Positions 39,335-40,731 of a stretch of 40,731 nt of DNA are shown here, piece after piece. The translations under genes were made by a program, and so were the position numbers. Position 1 is the first letter of the stretch. Each line of letters begins with the position of its first letter. The stretch covers positions 1 through 40,731 of the forward strand of contig CAQWMM010000015.1 of assembly GCA_948907985.1 (NCBI GenBank), in the 5' to 3' direction. The DNA is from an uncultured Bacillota bacterium. GTDB taxonomy: Bacteria; Bacillota; Dehalobacteriia; UBA4068; UBA4997. The notes beneath the pieces are model-generated. The model was not told the DNA's origin, did no database searches, and saw nothing but the letters and a program-made list of their open reading frames with translations.

Positions 39335-40731
39335 ATGAAAAGAATTGGGGCGGTTCTGCTGGTTTGGCTGGCGGTTTTTGCTTTGCTGCCGGGCGTGGCC
39401 CGGGCGGAGGTTAAGGAATATAATCTGCCGGATATTGGCTGGTGGCTGTATAATTTGGCTGACGAACAGGGTATTACGAATGAGTCGTATCCTGATAAAG
39501 TGAAAGTGTTGATTTTTTATTCGACAACCTGCGGTAATTCTAAGGCCAGCATCCGGGCGCTGGCGGCCAGCAAATGGGCGGAGGATAACAGGGTTCAGAT
39601 AATCGCGGTTGAGGCCGGTAAGCATAGCGATGCGGAAATTCAGCAGTTTAAGAACCAATATGCCGCAGATTGCGGGAATATGGTGTTCGCAAAATCCAAC
39701 AATGGCAATAACGTTTGGAACGACTATATGGGTACCTGTGAAATAACTTCGGGCGCGACGCCGCATAACTTTGCCATTGTTAATGGTAAAATTCGTTATG
39801 CCTGGAATAACAGCAGCAGTTTAACGGATTATGAAACTGTTTTTAATAAGCTTTTAAATGAAGAAGTTGAGGATGTTTATAAATTCAAAATCAGCGGTAA
39901 TGAGAATTATACGGAAGCTTACGCGGTTTTGGCCCAGCTGAACGCTCTGCGTATGGCCAATCATCGGGCGCCGCTGACGATGGACGAGGATTTGCTGGCG
40001 GCGGCAATGCAGCGCGCGGCGGAGTGTGCGGTTTATTATAGCCATACCCGGCCGGACGGCAGCAAATGTACAACGATTATCCCGGGAAACCTTAATAAGG
40101 CGGAAAATATTGCAATTGGTTATGGCAGCGCCTCGGCGGTTATGGCCGGTTGGGAAAGCTCGGCCGGGCATAAGGAAAATATGCTGCATAATGCAATGAG
40201 CGCGGTAGGCGTGGGCTGTTTTGAGTATAATGGCGTTAAACATTGGGTGCAGCTGTTTTCTTCGGCTCTGCCTGCGTCGGCAACGCCGGTGGACGGCAGC
40301 CGGGCGGCGGTATACGATATTCTGGCCGTGCCGCAGTATTTGCAGTTGCAGGCGAACCCGGCTGCAATAAGCCTGAAACCGGGCGAAACGGCTTCTTTGC
40401 AGCTGAATAATACTAATTTGGAGTTCAGCCATAAAACCGGGGCTATACAGGCGACTTATGCCGAAATAAGCGACGAAAATATTGCCAGTGTTGCTTTGGC
40501 TGACGGACAGGTGCAGATTAAGGGAATTGCGGCGGGCATTACCACTCTGAGAGTGGGCGGCGCGGCGGTGCGTACAGCTGGCGAACCTTATACGCTTGAT
40601 GTTAAGGTTGTGGTAGAGGGAACCGGTGAAGATAATAAGCCCGGCGAGGATAATAAGCCCGGTGAAGATAATAAGCCCGGTGAAGATAATAAGCCCGGCG
40701 AGGATAATAAGCCCGGTGAAGATAATAAGCC
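39335..40731 (+). CDS. Secreted protein with thioredoxin-like and CAP domains (3' end outside window)
   Basis: An open frame of 465 codons to the window edge, preceded by GGGAGG. Signal peptide residues 1-24 (VARAEV). Residues about 55-165 are thioredoxin-like (VKVLIFYSTTCGNSKASIRA) but with CGNS, so only the first Cys of the usual CxxC remains. Residues about 190-320 are a CAP/SCP domain (LNALRMANHRAPLTMDEDLL, YSHTRPDGS, ENIAIGYGSASAVMAGW, with the CAP His/Glu residues). Then a bacterial Ig-like domain (about 345-425) and PGEDNK repeats up to the edge. The C-terminus, perhaps an SLH or other wall anchor, is not seen. CAP proteins are extracellular; their activity in bacteria is mostly unknown. 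Confidence 0.85.
   Translation, partial: MKRIGAVLLVWLAVFALLPGVARAEVKEYNLPDIGWWLYNLADEQGITNESYPDKVKVLIFYSTTCGNSKASIRALAASKWAEDNRVQIIAVEAGKHSDAEIQQFKNQYAADCGNMVFAKSNNGNNVWNDYMGTCEITSGATPHNFAIVNGKIRYAWNNSSSLTDYETVFNKLLNEEVEDVYKFKISGNENYTEAYAVLAQLNALRMANHRAPLTMDEDLLAAAMQRAAECAVYYSHTRPDGSKCTTIIPGNLNKAENIAIGYGSASAVMAGWESSAGHKENMLHNAMSAVGVGCFEYNGVKHWVQLFSSALPASATPVDGSRAAVYDILAVPQYLQLQANPAAISLKPGETASLQLNNTNLEFSHKTGAIQATYAEISDENIASVALADGQVQIKGIAAGITTLRVGGAAVRTAGEPYTLDVKVVVEGTGEDNKPGEDNKPGEDNKPGEDNKPGEDNKPGEDNK
40623..40731 (+). repeat. 18-bp tandem repeat encoding PGEDNK
   Basis: About six head-to-tail units of CCCGGYGARGATAATAAG, differing only at third codon positions, continuing past the window edge. 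They code for an acidic, Pro/Gly-rich spacer, probably spanning the cell wall. Copy number may vary between strains. Confidence 0.9.

Noticed and set aside
1..40731. CRISPR array, prophage or integrative element
   Set aside because: No regularly spaced repeats, cas, integrase, capsid, relaxase or transposase genes were seen.

Overview
This 40.7 kb window looks like chromosome from an anaerobic, probably gut-associated Bacillota (Firmicutes). The basis is strong GGAGG-type ribosome binding sites, sigma-A promoters with 17-bp spacers, an rpmE-DUF1385-prfA-prmC-sua5 cluster of the kind found in Clostridia and their relatives, formate-THF ligase beside FchA (folate C1 fermentation), an LL-diaminopimelate aminotransferase, and a BspA-like protein with C-terminal SLH domains. 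I cannot place it below phylum level. Clostridia and Negativicutes both remain possible, and no outer-membrane gene is visible to decide between them. There is no prophage, integrase, transposase or CRISPR array.

Layout. 1-2668: edge of an unknown minus-strand gene, an AGCS sodium:amino-acid symporter and a DUF554 membrane protein. 2669-3408: a non-coding-looking gap flanked by inverted repeats. It holds a 31-codon hydrophobic peptide ORF with its own promoter and a convergent antisense promoter, and has the full layout of a type I toxin-antitoxin module. 3409-8418: livKHMGF branched-chain amino-acid ABC importer. 8459-12697: a small hypothetical gene, fhs behind a duplicated promoter region, fchA and ychF. 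12759-17123 (minus): rpmE, DUF1385 (YqhQ-like), prfA, prmC and sua5, a translation-related operon. 17124-23805: an AT-rich leader with hairpins and two DnaA-box-like 9-mers, then a complete seven-gene Mrp-type Na+/H+ antiporter operon.

23926-30843: a decayed GHKL sensor kinase (pseudogene), a large MalT/LAL-type LuxR regulator and a 1250-residue BspA/SLH surface protein. Two perfect dyads sit between the regulator and the surface protein. 30917-33457 (minus): polar amino-acid ABC importer (ATPase, permease, lipoprotein). 33523-33599: tRNA-Pro(CGG). 33773-35419: a LysE-family exporter divergent from a LysR regulator, with a dyad between them. 35428-36999 (minus): lgt and a FabG-like SDR. 37104-37859: LysM-M23 peptidase. 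37966-39235 (minus): dapL. 39335 to the end: a secreted thioredoxin-like/CAP protein cut by the window edge inside an 18-bp tandem repeat.

Two themes link the genes. The first is amino-acid and ion traffic: AGCS, Liv, polar-AA ABC, LysE and Mrp, with Mrp able to supply or use the Na+ gradient that AGCS needs. The second is cell-envelope work: lgt for lipoproteins such as LivK and the polar-AA receptor, dapL for peptidoglycan, the M23 hydrolase, and the SLH and CAP surface proteins. The most noteworthy item is the candidate type I toxin-antitoxin cassette at about 2671-3220.
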